This document shows, in pieces, positions 1-9,480 of a stretch of DNA of 64,000 bases. Source of the stretch: Cryobacterium sp. HLT2-28 (GTDB lineage: Bacteria; Actinomycetota; Actinomycetes; Actinomycetales; Microbacteriaceae). The notes beneath the pieces were generated by a model. That model ran no database searches and was not told where the DNA came from. It saw only the letters and a program-made list of their open reading frames with translations. Numbering within the stretch: position 1 is the stretch's first letter; every line of letters starts with the position of its first letter. The stretch spans positions 124,001-188,000 of the forward strand of contig NZ_SOFH01000029.1 in assembly GCF_004402495.1 (NCBI RefSeq), given 5' to 3'. Position numbers and translations under genes: made by a program.

Positions 1-1476
<1,476 letters not shown>

Positions 1477-1709
1477 GGTCGGCCTCCGGCTCCTGGACGC
1501 GTGCGGCTCCAGGAGGCAAGGAAGGCCACCGAGATCGCGAGGGAGATCAGCAGCATCATGCCGGGCTTCCTGGCCTTGACCTCGTCCACGGCGCCGGCGA
1601 GGAAGGGCCGGCCGCGCCAGGCGAAGATCACCGAACCGAGCAGCGGCGAGACCCAGCCGAGCCAGGGCAGCGGGGGAAGCCGGTAGCCCAGGACGTCCCG
1701 GCGAGGCAC
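1477..1709 (-). pseudogene. remnant of a heavy-metal P1B-type ATPase (N-terminal fragment)
   Basis: The minus strand from 1709 reads about 67 residues that look like the first membrane segments of a CopB-like metal-translocating ATPase: GRPFLAGAVDEVKARKPGMM followed by LLISLAISVAFLASW. That sequence normally leads into the rest of the transmembrane domain and the DKTGT phosphorylation site. Here it runs into unrelated residues that overlap the end of the tetR gene, and no DKTGT, ATP-binding or later membrane parts exist nearby. I read it as a deletion scar with an intact-looking 5' end. It could in principle still be translated as a short membrane peptide. Confidence 0.6.
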
Positions 1710-1750
1710 GAAAGCCTCGTAGCATGGCGGAGGAACCCAGGGAGCAAAAG

Positions 1751-2608
1751 ATGAGAATTATGGTCACCGGCGGAAGCGGCAAACTCGGCAGGACCGTCGT
1801 GCGAAGGCTCACCGAGGAGGGGCACCAGGTGCTCAACCTCGACCGGGCCGGGGAGAAGAGCCACGGTCTCGTGCTGATCGACCTCACCGACTACGGCCAG
1901 GTCCTCGACGCGGTCCTCGGCGTCGATGACCGGCACACCGGGTTCGACGCGATCGTGCACCTGGGGGCCATCCCCGCCCCGGGCCTGGTTCCCGACGTCG
2001 CCACGTTCCACAACAACATCCTCTCCACCTACAACGTGTTCCAGGCGGCCCGGCGGGCGGGCATCCGGCGCCTGGTCTACGCGTCGAGCGAGACGGTGCT
2101 CGGCCTGCCGTTCGAGACCGACCCGCCCTATCTCCCCGTGGACGAGGAGTATCCGGCCAGGCCGGAGAGCACCTACTCGCTGGTCAAGCACCTGGAAGAG
2201 CAGATGGCGATCCAGCTCACCCGCTGGGACCCCACGCTGAGCATCACCGCCCTCCGGTTCTCCAACGTGATGGACCCCGAGGACTACGCCGCGTTCCCCG
2301 CCTTCGACAGCGACGCCACCCGGCGCAAGTGGAACCTCTGGGGCTATATCGACGGCCGCGACGGCGCACAGGCCGTGCTGCGCGCGCTGGAGAACGCCCG
2401 GCCCGGCTTCGAGGCCTTCATCATCGCCGCCGCCGACACGGTGATGAGCCGACCCAACGCCGACCTCGCCGCCGAGGTGTTCCCCGGCGTCGAGTTCCGC
2501 AAGCAGGTCGGCGCCAACGAGACGCTGCTCTGCATCGACAAGGCCAGGCGGATGCTCGGCTACGCCCCGGAGCACAGCTGGCGGGACCACGCCGCACCGC
2601 GGCCCTGA
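1751..2608 (+). CDS. NAD-dependent epimerase/dehydratase family protein (extended SDR)
   Basis: A 285-aa extended short-chain dehydrogenase/reductase. The Rossmann motif TGGSGKLG is at residues 6-13, Asp31 ends the second strand (favouring NAD over NADP), YASSE at 110-114 supplies the serine, and Y142-x3-K146 is the catalytic pair. I chose the ATG at 1751 over the one at 1724 because an agggag ribosome site sits just before it and the Rossmann strand should begin near the N terminus. Length and motifs resemble uronate-dehydrogenase or nucleotide-sugar-epimerase-like members, but the substrate is not identifiable. It stands alone, downstream of the ATPase remnant. Confidence 0.85.
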   Translation: MRIMVTGGSGKLGRTVVRRLTEEGHQVLNLDRAGEKSHGLVLIDLTDYGQVLDAVLGVDDRHTGFDAIVHLGAIPAPGLVPDVATFHNNILSTYNVFQAARRAGIRRLVYASSETVLGLPFETDPPYLPVDEEYPARPESTYSLVKHLEEQMAIQLTRWDPTLSITALRFSNVMDPEDYAAFPAFDSDATRRKWNLWGYIDGRDGAQAVLRALENARPGFEAFIIAAADTVMSRPNADLAAEVFPGVEFRKQVGANETLLCIDKARRMLGYAPEHSWRDHAAPRP

Positions 2609-3132
2609 ACCTGTCAGCTTGCTCATCCGATCCCGGGCCTGCCCAGCCGGCACCCAGCCCATCCCCCGTACCGTGGTTGACGGAGTCCCCCACTCCACAC
2701 GATCGGCCCCGGCCGCCACCTCGCCTCCCCCAGGCGTGGTGCAGCCGGGGCTTTTCGCGGCCGCCGTCGACGCCGTCGGCCGGAGTCCGAAACCCACAGG
2801 TGGAAAAACCCCGCCCGGGGCATAGAATCGTTGCTGTAATAACGACGCATGCCTTCCCCGGACGTGGTTCGCGTGTCGTCAATCGCGATCTTTGCCGCCG
2901 TTGGCTGAGATACCTTCACCGCCCGGCCGCCTCTCGATCAATCCAATCAAGCCACTCCCGTGGTGCTCCGCCTGCAGCCGAGCACCGGTGGCCGGAAGGG
3001 CTCTTACTCAAGCGATGACATTCCCCCGCGACAACTCAGTGGCAGAACCTCCACCTCGGCCCGCATCCTGATCAACCGTCATTCTGACAAGCAGAACCCC
3101 ATTCCAGGCCGATACCGAGCAGGGCACGACAT
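2609..3132. other. intergenic stretch without a recognisable gene
   Basis: About 520 bases between the SDR and the phosphoglucomutase. Open frames here have no protein-like character. A short GC-rich inverted element (ccccgcccgggg, 2812-2823) lies in the middle, and the segment after 2825 is less GC-rich, so it may hold the promoter of the pgmB-GH65 pair. I see no clear -35/-10 pair. Confidence 0.4.
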
Positions 3133-3942
3133 ATGACTTCTCCGCAGAACCCCCTTTCTCACGCCGAAACGCTCGACCGCCTGCACAGCCTGCGCGGCGT
3201 GCTGTTCGACCTCGACGGGGTGCTCACTCCGACCGCTGACGTGCACATGCACGCGTGGTCTCGCCTGTTCACCCCGTACCTGGAGGAGCAGGGCGTCTCC
3301 CCCGCGTACAGCGACGCCGACTACTTCGAGTACATCGACGGCAAGCCCCGCTACGACGGTGTGCGCAGCCTGCTGGCCTCCCGAGGGATCACGCTCCCCG
3401 ACGGGCTGCCGAGGGATGCCTCCGACCAGGAGACCGTGTGCGGCCTCGGCAACCGCAAGAACGAGGCCTTCAACGAGACCCTGGCCGAAGAGGGCGTGAC
3501 GCCGTACCCCGGCTCGATCGAGTTCCTCGACTTCGTCACCAGCGCCGGACTGCTCGTTGCCGTCGTCACCAGTTCGCGCAACGGCGAGCTGACCCTCGCC
3601 GCCGCGGCCATCCGGGACCGGTTCGAGGTCGTCGTCGACGGCCTCCTCTCCGCCTCGCGCGGACTCGCCGGTAAGCCGGCCGCTGACACCTACGAGCTGG
3701 GCGCGGAGCTGCTCGGCCTCACCGCCGCTGAGTGCGTCGTCGTGGAGGACGCCCAGTCGGGCATCCAGGCCGGCCGCGCGGGCAACTTCGGCCTCGTGCT
3801 CGGCGTCGACCGCGGCGTGGGCAGGCAGACCCTGCTCGACGCGGGCGCCGACATCGTGGTCTCCGACCTCGACGAGCTCGTGCCGGCATCCGTCACTATC
3901 ACCCCGAACACCACCTCAGCCACCACGGAGGCGAACGCATGA
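3133..3942 (+). CDS. pgmB: beta-phosphoglucomutase-like HAD hydrolase
   Basis: A 269-aa HAD-superfamily protein. Motif I is DLDGV with nucleophile Asp26 and acid/base Asp28; motif II is VVTSS (Thr146/Ser147), motif III is the lysine of GKPAAD (Lys181), and motif IV is VVEDAQSG (Glu205, Asp206). The helical cap between motifs I and II is that of beta-phosphoglucomutases. Its stop overlaps the start of the GH65 gene by 4 bases (ATGA), so the two are translationally coupled. In such pairs the phosphorylase releases beta-glucose 1-phosphate, which this enzyme turns into glucose 6-phosphate for glycolysis. Confidence 0.9.
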   Translation: MTSPQNPLSHAETLDRLHSLRGVLFDLDGVLTPTADVHMHAWSRLFTPYLEEQGVSPAYSDADYFEYIDGKPRYDGVRSLLASRGITLPDGLPRDASDQETVCGLGNRKNEAFNETLAEEGVTPYPGSIEFLDFVTSAGLLVAVVTSSRNGELTLAAAAIRDRFEVVVDGLLSASRGLAGKPAADTYELGAELLGLTAAECVVVEDAQSGIQAGRAGNFGLVLGVDRGVGRQTLLDAGADIVVSDLDELVPASVTITPNTTSATTEANA

Positions 3943-6437
3943 ACCTGAACCCCTCGGATCCCCTCGATCGCAACCGGTTCCCCGTCGACGAGTGGGCACT
4001 CGTCGAGAACGCCTTCTCTGGCGAGGACATGGGCCGCACCGAGACCCTGTTCGCGGTCGGCAACGGCTACCTCGGCCTGCGCGGCAACGTCGACGAGGGT
4101 CGCGACGGCCACGTGCAGGGCACCTTCATCAACGGCTTCCACGAGACGTGGCCAATCCGGCACGCTGAAGAGGCCTTCGGCTTCGCCCGCGTCGGCCAGA
4201 CCATCGTCAACGCGCCGGATGCCAAGGTCATCCGCATCTACGTCGACGACGAGCCCCTCGTGCTGACCCTGGCCGACCTGCTCAGCTACGAGCGTCGCCT
4301 GGACTTCGCCGACGGCGTGCTGTCCCGCTCCCTGGTCTGGCGCACGCCGTCGGGCAAGCGGGTACTGATCCGGTCCCGCCGGGTGGTCTCCTTCACCGAA
4401 CGCCACCTGGCGGTGCTGCAGTATGAGGTGACCATGCTCGACGCCGACGCCTCCGTGGTCATCTCCAGCCAGATCCTCAACCGGCAGGACGGCATGGGCG
4501 AGTACGACGCCCCGAGGGCCGGGGGCGGCAAGGACTTCGACCCGCGCAAGGCGGAGTCGTTCACCGACCGGGTGCTGCAGCCGCGGTTCAAGCGCGCCTC
4601 CGACGGCCGCTACATCCTCGGTTTCCGCTGCACCAACTCGGGCATGACGATCGCCTGTGGCGCCGACCACGCGATCGACACCGCCAACGAGTTCGAGGAG
4701 TCGTCGCAGATCGGCGACGACATGGCCAAGCATGTCTACAAGATCAAGGCGACGCAGGGCAACGTCATCCGCATCACCAAGACGCTGAGCTACCATACCT
4801 CGACCGGCGTGCCCACCCAGGAGCTCGCCGACCGCTGCGACCGCACCCTCGACCGGGCGCGCAAGGAAGGCCTCGAGGCCATCCTCACGGCGCAGCGCGA
4901 CTGGCTCGACGCCTTCTGGGCCCGAACGGATGTCCAGCTCGCCGGCCAGCCCTCGCTCCAGCAGGCCACCCGCTGGAACCTGTTCCAGCTCGCCCAGGCC
5001 TCGATGCGCGCCGACGGCCAGGGTGTGTCCGCGAAGGGGGTCTCCGGCTCCGGCTACGGCGGCCACTACTTCTGGGACACCGAGGTCTACGTGCTGCCGT
5101 TCCTCACCTACACGTCCCCGAACGCGGCGCGGAACGCCCTGCGCTTCCGGCACGCGATGCTCGACCACGCCAGGATGCGCGCCCGCGAGCTGAACCAGCT
5201 CGGCGCCCTCTTTCCGTGGCGCACCATCAACGGCCTCGAGTCTTCGGCGTACTACGCCGCGGGAACCGCGCAGTACCACATCGACGCCGACGTCGCCTAT
5301 GCGCTCGGCCAGTACGTGGCGGCGACCGGCGATGAGGACTTCCTCTCCCGCGAGGCGATCGACATCCTCGTCGAGACCGCCCGGATGTGGGCGGACCTCG
5401 GATTCTGGCGCGGCAACGGCAACGACGTCTTCCACATCCACGGCGTCACCGGGCCGGACGAGTACACGACCGTCGTCAACGACAACCTGTACACGAACAT
5501 CATGGCCAGGGCCAACCTCCGGTCCGCCGTCACCGCGGTGCGGCGGCTGCGCTACATCGACATCGACTCCTACAACGCCATGGTCGCCCGGCTCGGCCTG
5601 GACCAGACCGAGGTCGTGGAGTGGGCCTTCGCCGCCGAGGCGATGCACATCCCGTTCGATGAGACCCTGGGCATCCACCCGCAGGACGCCCAGTTCCTCG
5701 AGAAGGAACGCTGGGACCTGTCGGCGACGCCGGCGGCCAACCGGCCGCTGCTGCTGCACTACCACCCCCTCGTGATCTACCGCTTCCAGGTGCTCAAGCA
5801 GGCGGATGTCGTGCTTGCCCTCCTCCTGCAGGGCGACCAGTTCACTGCCGAGCAGAAACGCGCCGACTTCGACTACTACGACCCGATCACGACCGGAGAC
5901 TCGACCCTCTCCGACGTGGTCCAGTCGATCATCGCGGCCGAGGTGGGCTACCACGAGCTCGCCCTCAAGCACTTCACCTCCGGGCTCTTCGTGGACCTCG
6001 CCGACCTGCACCACAATGCGGCGGACGGCGTGCACGTGGCCTCGGCCGGCGGCGTCTGGAGCGCGCTCGTCTACGGCTTCGGCGGCCTGCGCGACCACAA
6101 CGGGCGGATCACCCTCGACCCGCGCCTGCCGGTCGACTGGGAGGAACTCACCTTCCGGATCACCCTCAGAGGCACCCGGGTGCGCTTCGATCTTCGCCAG
6201 AAGGAGATCGTGCTCACGATCGAAGAGGGCGACGCGGCCAGGCTGGCCGTGCGCGGGGTTGCCTTCGACCTCCTGGCCGGCCACCCGGTGACCGTCCCGC
6301 TGTCCCACCAGGGGCTGCGTGACGCCGGCGCCCCCTCGCCCGCGGCGATCGAGGGCGGCCGCCGCGCGGACGGTACCGTCATCACTTCGTCGATCCCCAC
6401 GATCGCGCACGTGTTCGATTTCGAGGTCAACGACTGA
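3939..6437 (+). CDS. glycoside hydrolase family 65 disaccharide phosphorylase
   Basis: An 832-aa GH65 enzyme. The N-terminal beta-sandwich begins with the typical ETLFAVGNGYLGLRGN stretch, a helical (alpha/alpha)6 barrel follows, and a small C-terminal beta-domain ends the chain. The general-acid glutamate is in GVTGPDEY (Glu508), and the LKQADVV segment around Lys620-Gln621 forms the phosphate site, so inverting phosphorolysis is expected rather than hydrolysis. Candidates are maltose, trehalose, kojibiose or nigerose phosphorylase, which motifs alone cannot separate. The ATG at 3939 overlapping the pgmB stop is preferred to earlier in-frame starts inside pgmB. Cytoplasmic; its product feeds the upstream mutase. 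Confidence 0.92.
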   Translation: MNLNPSDPLDRNRFPVDEWALVENAFSGEDMGRTETLFAVGNGYLGLRGNVDEGRDGHVQGTFINGFHETWPIRHAEEAFGFARVGQTIVNAPDAKVIRIYVDDEPLVLTLADLLSYERRLDFADGVLSRSLVWRTPSGKRVLIRSRRVVSFTERHLAVLQYEVTMLDADASVVISSQILNRQDGMGEYDAPRAGGGKDFDPRKAESFTDRVLQPRFKRASDGRYILGFRCTNSGMTIACGADHAIDTANEFEESSQIGDDMAKHVYKIKATQGNVIRITKTLSYHTSTGVPTQELADRCDRTLDRARKEGLEAILTAQRDWLDAFWARTDVQLAGQPSLQQATRWNLFQLAQASMRADGQGVSAKGVSGSGYGGHYFWDTEVYVLPFLTYTSPNAARNALRFRHAMLDHARMRARELNQLGALFPWRTINGLESSAYYAAGTAQYHIDADVAYALGQYVAATGDEDFLSREAIDILVETARMWADLGFWRGNGNDVFHIHGVTGPDEYTTVVNDNLYTNIMARANLRSAVTAVRRLRYIDIDSYNAMVARLGLDQTEVVEWAFAAEAMHIPFDETLGIHPQDAQFLEKERWDLSATPAANRPLLLHYHPLVIYRFQVLKQADVVLALLLQGDQFTAEQKRADFDYYDPITTGDSTLSDVVQSIIAAEVGYHELALKHFTSGLFVDLADLHHNAADGVHVASAGGVWSALVYGFGGLRDHNGRITLDPRLPVDWEELTFRITLRGTRVRFDLRQKEIVLTIEEGDAARLAVRGVAFDLLAGHPVTVPLSHQGLRDAGAPSPAAIEGGRRADGTVITSSIPTIAHVFDFEVND

Positions 6438-6464
6438 CCAGCGGGCTCAGCGACTGACCAGCGG
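6431..6464 (+). repeat. tandem duplication across the GH65 stop codon
   Basis: cgactgaccagcgg occurs at 6431-6444 and again at 6451-6464, a 20-base period. The first copy contains the stop codon of the GH65 gene. It looks like a recent slippage event. Confidence 0.7.
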
Positions 6465-6518
6465 CGCTCAACCTCGGCGCCGTCGGCTGCGGCATCCGCA
6501 TCGGCCTCGGCCTCGGCC

Positions 6519-6803
6519 TCAAACTGCGTCAATTTCAGACTCCCGCCGTTCCTGGGGCGTGAATTCAAGGAAACTGAGGCCGCGGAGGTCGACCCCGCTG
6601 CGGTCGTCGTGGTCGACCAGGCGCAAGAGCACTCCCTCGCAGAGCGAGCAGCGCAGCACCAGGCCGTGCGAGTCGGGGTACCACCGTGCGGTCGCCAGCG
6701 CCGCGACGGCCGCGCACTGTTCGCACCGCCCGCGTGCCATCGTCACGTCGAAGGTGAAGATCTCGGAGAGGGCCCCGGCCGCGGCGTGCGCGGTACTGGC
6801 ACA
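6519..6803 (-). pseudogene. DUF6510 zinc-ribbon protein, N-terminally truncated
   Basis: Reading leftward, the frame gives AAGALSEIFTFDV, then MARGRCEQC, then LRCSLCEGVLLRLV and VDLRGLSFLEF. This is the small actinobacterial DUF6510 family, whose two CxxC pairs probably bind zinc. The conserved N-terminal part (ALSEIFTFDV) is present, but upstream it reaches a stop codon at about 6804-6806 without any ATG, GTG or TTG in a sensible place. The only in-frame starts are a GTG at 6746 and an ATG at 6740, which would remove the conserved first helix. The break coincides with a drop in GC toward the sugar cluster, so the 5' end was probably lost there. Function of the family is unknown. Confidence 0.6.
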
Positions 6804-7103
6804 ATGAGCACTCTTTCACGAACAAAGGCACAGCAGGCAATCAACTTTAAAGTCGCCTGGCTCCCTTGAAAATGGGACTGAGCCCCTCGCACCTGTCTCT
6901 GGTGGAGCTGTTGATCCCACTTACATGAGGCCCGTTTGCTCGAATTGCCCAGACATGCACTTCTGCCATGAAGCCACCGCCGATGATTCCGGCTCACAAT
7001 CTCCTGCGCTCATGCACGTGAACTCCCTCATTGCTGACCTTCGAAAACCGTTCTGGAGGGCGCCGAGCAAAGAGTGATCGCCCGGCACCCGCCAGTTCCT
7101 CGG
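6804..7103. other. low-GC junction without a gene
   Basis: About 300 bases of lower-GC sequence between the truncated DUF6510 gene and the end of the Gfo/Idh gene. No open frame looks real. It probably holds the left boundary of the acquired carbohydrate cluster and the end of its long transcript, but no clear intrinsic terminator is visible. Confidence 0.4.
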
Positions 7104-8303
7104 TCACACAGATGGGCTCAACTTGCCGGTGACACGATCGAGAATGGGAACATCGGTCCACCGGCCCGTCGAGGCGGATTCCAAAATGGCCTCGTCGATA
7201 AGTGCTACCTGGTATCCATCCGCAAAGTCGGGACGCACTTCCGTGCCATTGACCACGGCGTGGAAGAAGTCGTGCGCTTCAATGATTTTGGTTTCGCCGT
7301 ACCCGATGCCCAACGCGGGAATCGGCCACAGGGCGGCACCGTTTGGATGATTCGGCCCCGTATATACGGTTCTGAATCCTCGACGGTCGTCCTGATCTGA
7401 TTTGAAGCAAACCTGAAGCTCATCGCGGTTTTCGTAGTTGAAGTAGATGGATCCTTCTGATCCATGCACCTCTACCGTGATGAAGTTATTTCGTCCCCAT
7501 GCGTTTCGCGTGGCTTCGAGTGAGCCGATAGCACCCGATGCGAACCTTACGAGCGTCAGTACTTCGTCGTCGACGTCGACGACGCCCTTTGGCCCGGTCG
7601 CAATTTTGGAGTTCCCCAGACTGTCCGTTCCTGCAGACTGGATCGGTCGCTCGGGAATGTACGTCTTGGTCATCGCCGTTACCGAAGTGATGTCGCCAGC
7701 GAGATAACGTGCGATGTCGACAACGTGCGTGAGAATGTCGCCCACCGCCCCGGAGCCGGCAATCGACTTCTGGAAGCGCCACGACAGCGGCGAATTCGGA
7801 TCTGCGGACCAGTCCTGAAGATAGGTTGCCCTGACGTTCAAAATGTCGCCGATCGCGCCCTCGTCGATGTAGCGCTTCGCCAGGGCGACGGCAGGAGTAC
7901 GCCGATAGTTGAACGCCACCATGTTGGTGACCTTCGCCTCACGCGCCGCCTCGTACATGGCTTTTGCCTCGTCGACGGTTCGCGCTATCGGCTTTTCACA
8001 GATCACGTGCTTCCCGGCCCGAAGTGCCGCAATCGCAACATCAGCGTGAAGATGGTTCGGAGTTGCGATATCAACGACGTCAATGTCCGGGTCTTCCACC
8101 ACCGTTCGCCAGTCGCTGGTCGAGTGTTGGAACCCGAATCGGTTCGCCGCGTCGGCCGCGAGCTCCGGCGTGGCCTCCGCCATTGTGTGCTTGACCGGGA
8201 GAAACTCCGACGGCCAGTAGAACATCGGCACGCCCGAATATGCGAGCGAGTGGGCTTTGCCCATGAACCCGCCGCCGATCAACCCAATATTTATCTTCTT
8301 CAT
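7104..8303 (-). CDS. Gfo/Idh/MocA family oxidoreductase
   Basis: A 399-aa NAD(P)-dependent sugar dehydrogenase. The Rossmann motif GLIGGGFMG is at residues 7-15 and the hallmark CEKPIA with Lys104 binds nucleotide and substrate. A later GDILTHVVDIARYL segment supplies the catalytic Asp/His region of the C-terminal domain. The ATG at 8303 follows a ttggag ribosome site 8 bases upstream; the longer frame lacks the family's N terminus. It is the last gene of the leftward carbohydrate operon, 20 bases after the glycosidase-like gene. With the isomerase in the same operon it fits oxidation and rearrangement of an imported sugar or polyol, perhaps through a keto-sugar; the substrate is unknown. Confidence 0.9.
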   Translation of the reverse strand: MKKINIGLIGGGFMGKAHSLAYSGVPMFYWPSEFLPVKHTMAEATPELAADAANRFGFQHSTSDWRTVVEDPDIDVVDIATPNHLHADVAIAALRAGKHVICEKPIARTVDEAKAMYEAAREAKVTNMVAFNYRRTPAVALAKRYIDEGAIGDILNVRATYLQDWSADPNSPLSWRFQKSIAGSGAVGDILTHVVDIARYLAGDITSVTAMTKTYIPERPIQSAGTDSLGNSKIATGPKGVVDVDDEVLTLVRFASGAIGSLEATRNAWGRNNFITVEVHGSEGSIYFNYENRDELQVCFKSDQDDRRGFRTVYTGPNHPNGAALWPIPALGIGYGETKIIEAHDFFHAVVNGTEVRPDFADGYQVALIDEAILESASTGRWTDVPILDRVTGKLSPSV

Positions 8304-8323
8304 CCTGTGCTCCAAGTCTCGTT

Positions 8324-9454
8324 TTAGCGGTCGGCGATCGTGGTCTGCGCGGCGGCGTTGGCTGCGCGCATGGGGTCTGTCATATCGGTGTAGAAATTGT
8401 CCTGGGGGTCCTTGATTCCCCAGCCGCGACCCAGGTTTTCGATGTAACCACACCAATGCCAGCCGACGATCCATGGCTCCTGCATGATCGTTGCCAGACC
8501 GCTCGCGTAGTCCTGTCCGCGTTCCTCTTGCGTTTCCATGTCGCTTGTGCGGTGTGGATTCATCGCGGTGGGCACCCAGTTGCCGATATCGGCGATCAGT
8601 ACGGGCTTGCCGGTGAGCTGCTGCCAGTTGCGGAGATCGCCGATCATCGTCGCGTATTCCTCCGGGGATTTGCCGGTGAAGTACTGCACGGAAAGAACGT
8701 CAACGTAGTCGGTCATCGCGCGGAGCACCACTTCGGGGATGCCCTTGTTGCCGTTGTAGCGGTCGCCCAAAATCAAGTGGTTTGGGTCATAGCGCCGAAT
8801 GGCCTCGGTGATTATCTTGTAGTACTGCTGTGCCACGTCGTGCAACTTGGCGTCGTGCTCTTCCGGGGACAGGCCGTCGAAGCCTGGCCAGAACCGTCCC
8901 GCCGCGTGGGGTATCCACCCAGGGATGTCGACGAGGAAGTATCCGATGAGGTTTGAGCTGTCCTTGTGATCTGAAGTCATTCGTCGTGCAAGCCAGTCCG
9001 CATACTTGGCGAAGTCTTCGCCGTACACGTCGCGGTATGCGGGGTGGCCATTCCAGTCTTCGATTTCCTGCACCCGGAGCTGCACGACATAGGGCATACC
9101 CGCCTCAAGCAGGTCGCGATCGGGCCACGGATACGAGTGGCCAAGATCGACGGGGTCACCGAACCAGTCGAGCGCCTCGCCCCACCCCCCGCTGATGTAC
9201 TGGCTTGTCCAACCGATGGTGTTGAAGTTCAGCGACTGCAGGTCTGCAACAACGCCCTGTTCCCATCTCTGCCGAGATCCATATCTTTCATTCCACACGT
9301 CGACATTGTGGGGATATCGCAAATCCGAGTCGTCGATGTGGTTCACGCCGAGGGACACGAACGGCTTTCCCTCGGGATCGATGAAGCTCCATGATCCGGT
9401 CGCGCTCTGCGCAACGGTGAAGAAACGAGTTCCTGGGTTTTCTGGTGCAGCCAT
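8324..9454 (-). CDS. glycosidase-like TIM-barrel protein (agarase/GH50-like resemblance)
   Basis: A 376-aa protein without a signal peptide. Segments GSWSFIDPEGKPFVSLGVNH, SNLIGYFLVDIPGW and KPVLIADIGNW resemble strands 1, 4 and 7 of clan-A glycosidases, closest in feel to agarase-like (GH50-type) proteins. By my alignment the usual acid/base Glu after strand 4 is replaced (Asp176-Ile177) and the strand-7 nucleophile Glu is Asp289, so catalysis may be altered or lost. Lack of a secretion signal and position inside an ABC-import operon suggest it acts in the cytoplasm on an imported oligosaccharide or glycoside. The family assignment is tentative. Confidence 0.6.
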   Translation of the reverse strand: MAAPENPGTRFFTVAQSATGSWSFIDPEGKPFVSLGVNHIDDSDLRYPHNVDVWNERYGSRQRWEQGVVADLQSLNFNTIGWTSQYISGGWGEALDWFGDPVDLGHSYPWPDRDLLEAGMPYVVQLRVQEIEDWNGHPAYRDVYGEDFAKYADWLARRMTSDHKDSSNLIGYFLVDIPGWIPHAAGRFWPGFDGLSPEEHDAKLHDVAQQYYKIITEAIRRYDPNHLILGDRYNGNKGIPEVVLRAMTDYVDVLSVQYFTGKSPEEYATMIGDLRNWQQLTGKPVLIADIGNWVPTAMNPHRTSDMETQEERGQDYASGLATIMQEPWIVGWHWCGYIENLGRGWGIKDPQDNFYTDMTDPMRAANAAAQTTIADR

Positions 9455-9480
9455 AATCTGATCTGTCCTTTCCGACGTGA

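Noticed and set aside
2421-2882. Minus-strand frame downstream of the SDR gene
   Set aside because: Arg/Gly-rich, overlaps the SDR gene and has no motif.
3690-6410. 906-codon minus-strand frame opposite the GH65 gene
   Set aside because: Shadow frame: high-GC codon positions leave it open by chance, and GH65 motifs are complete on the plus strand.
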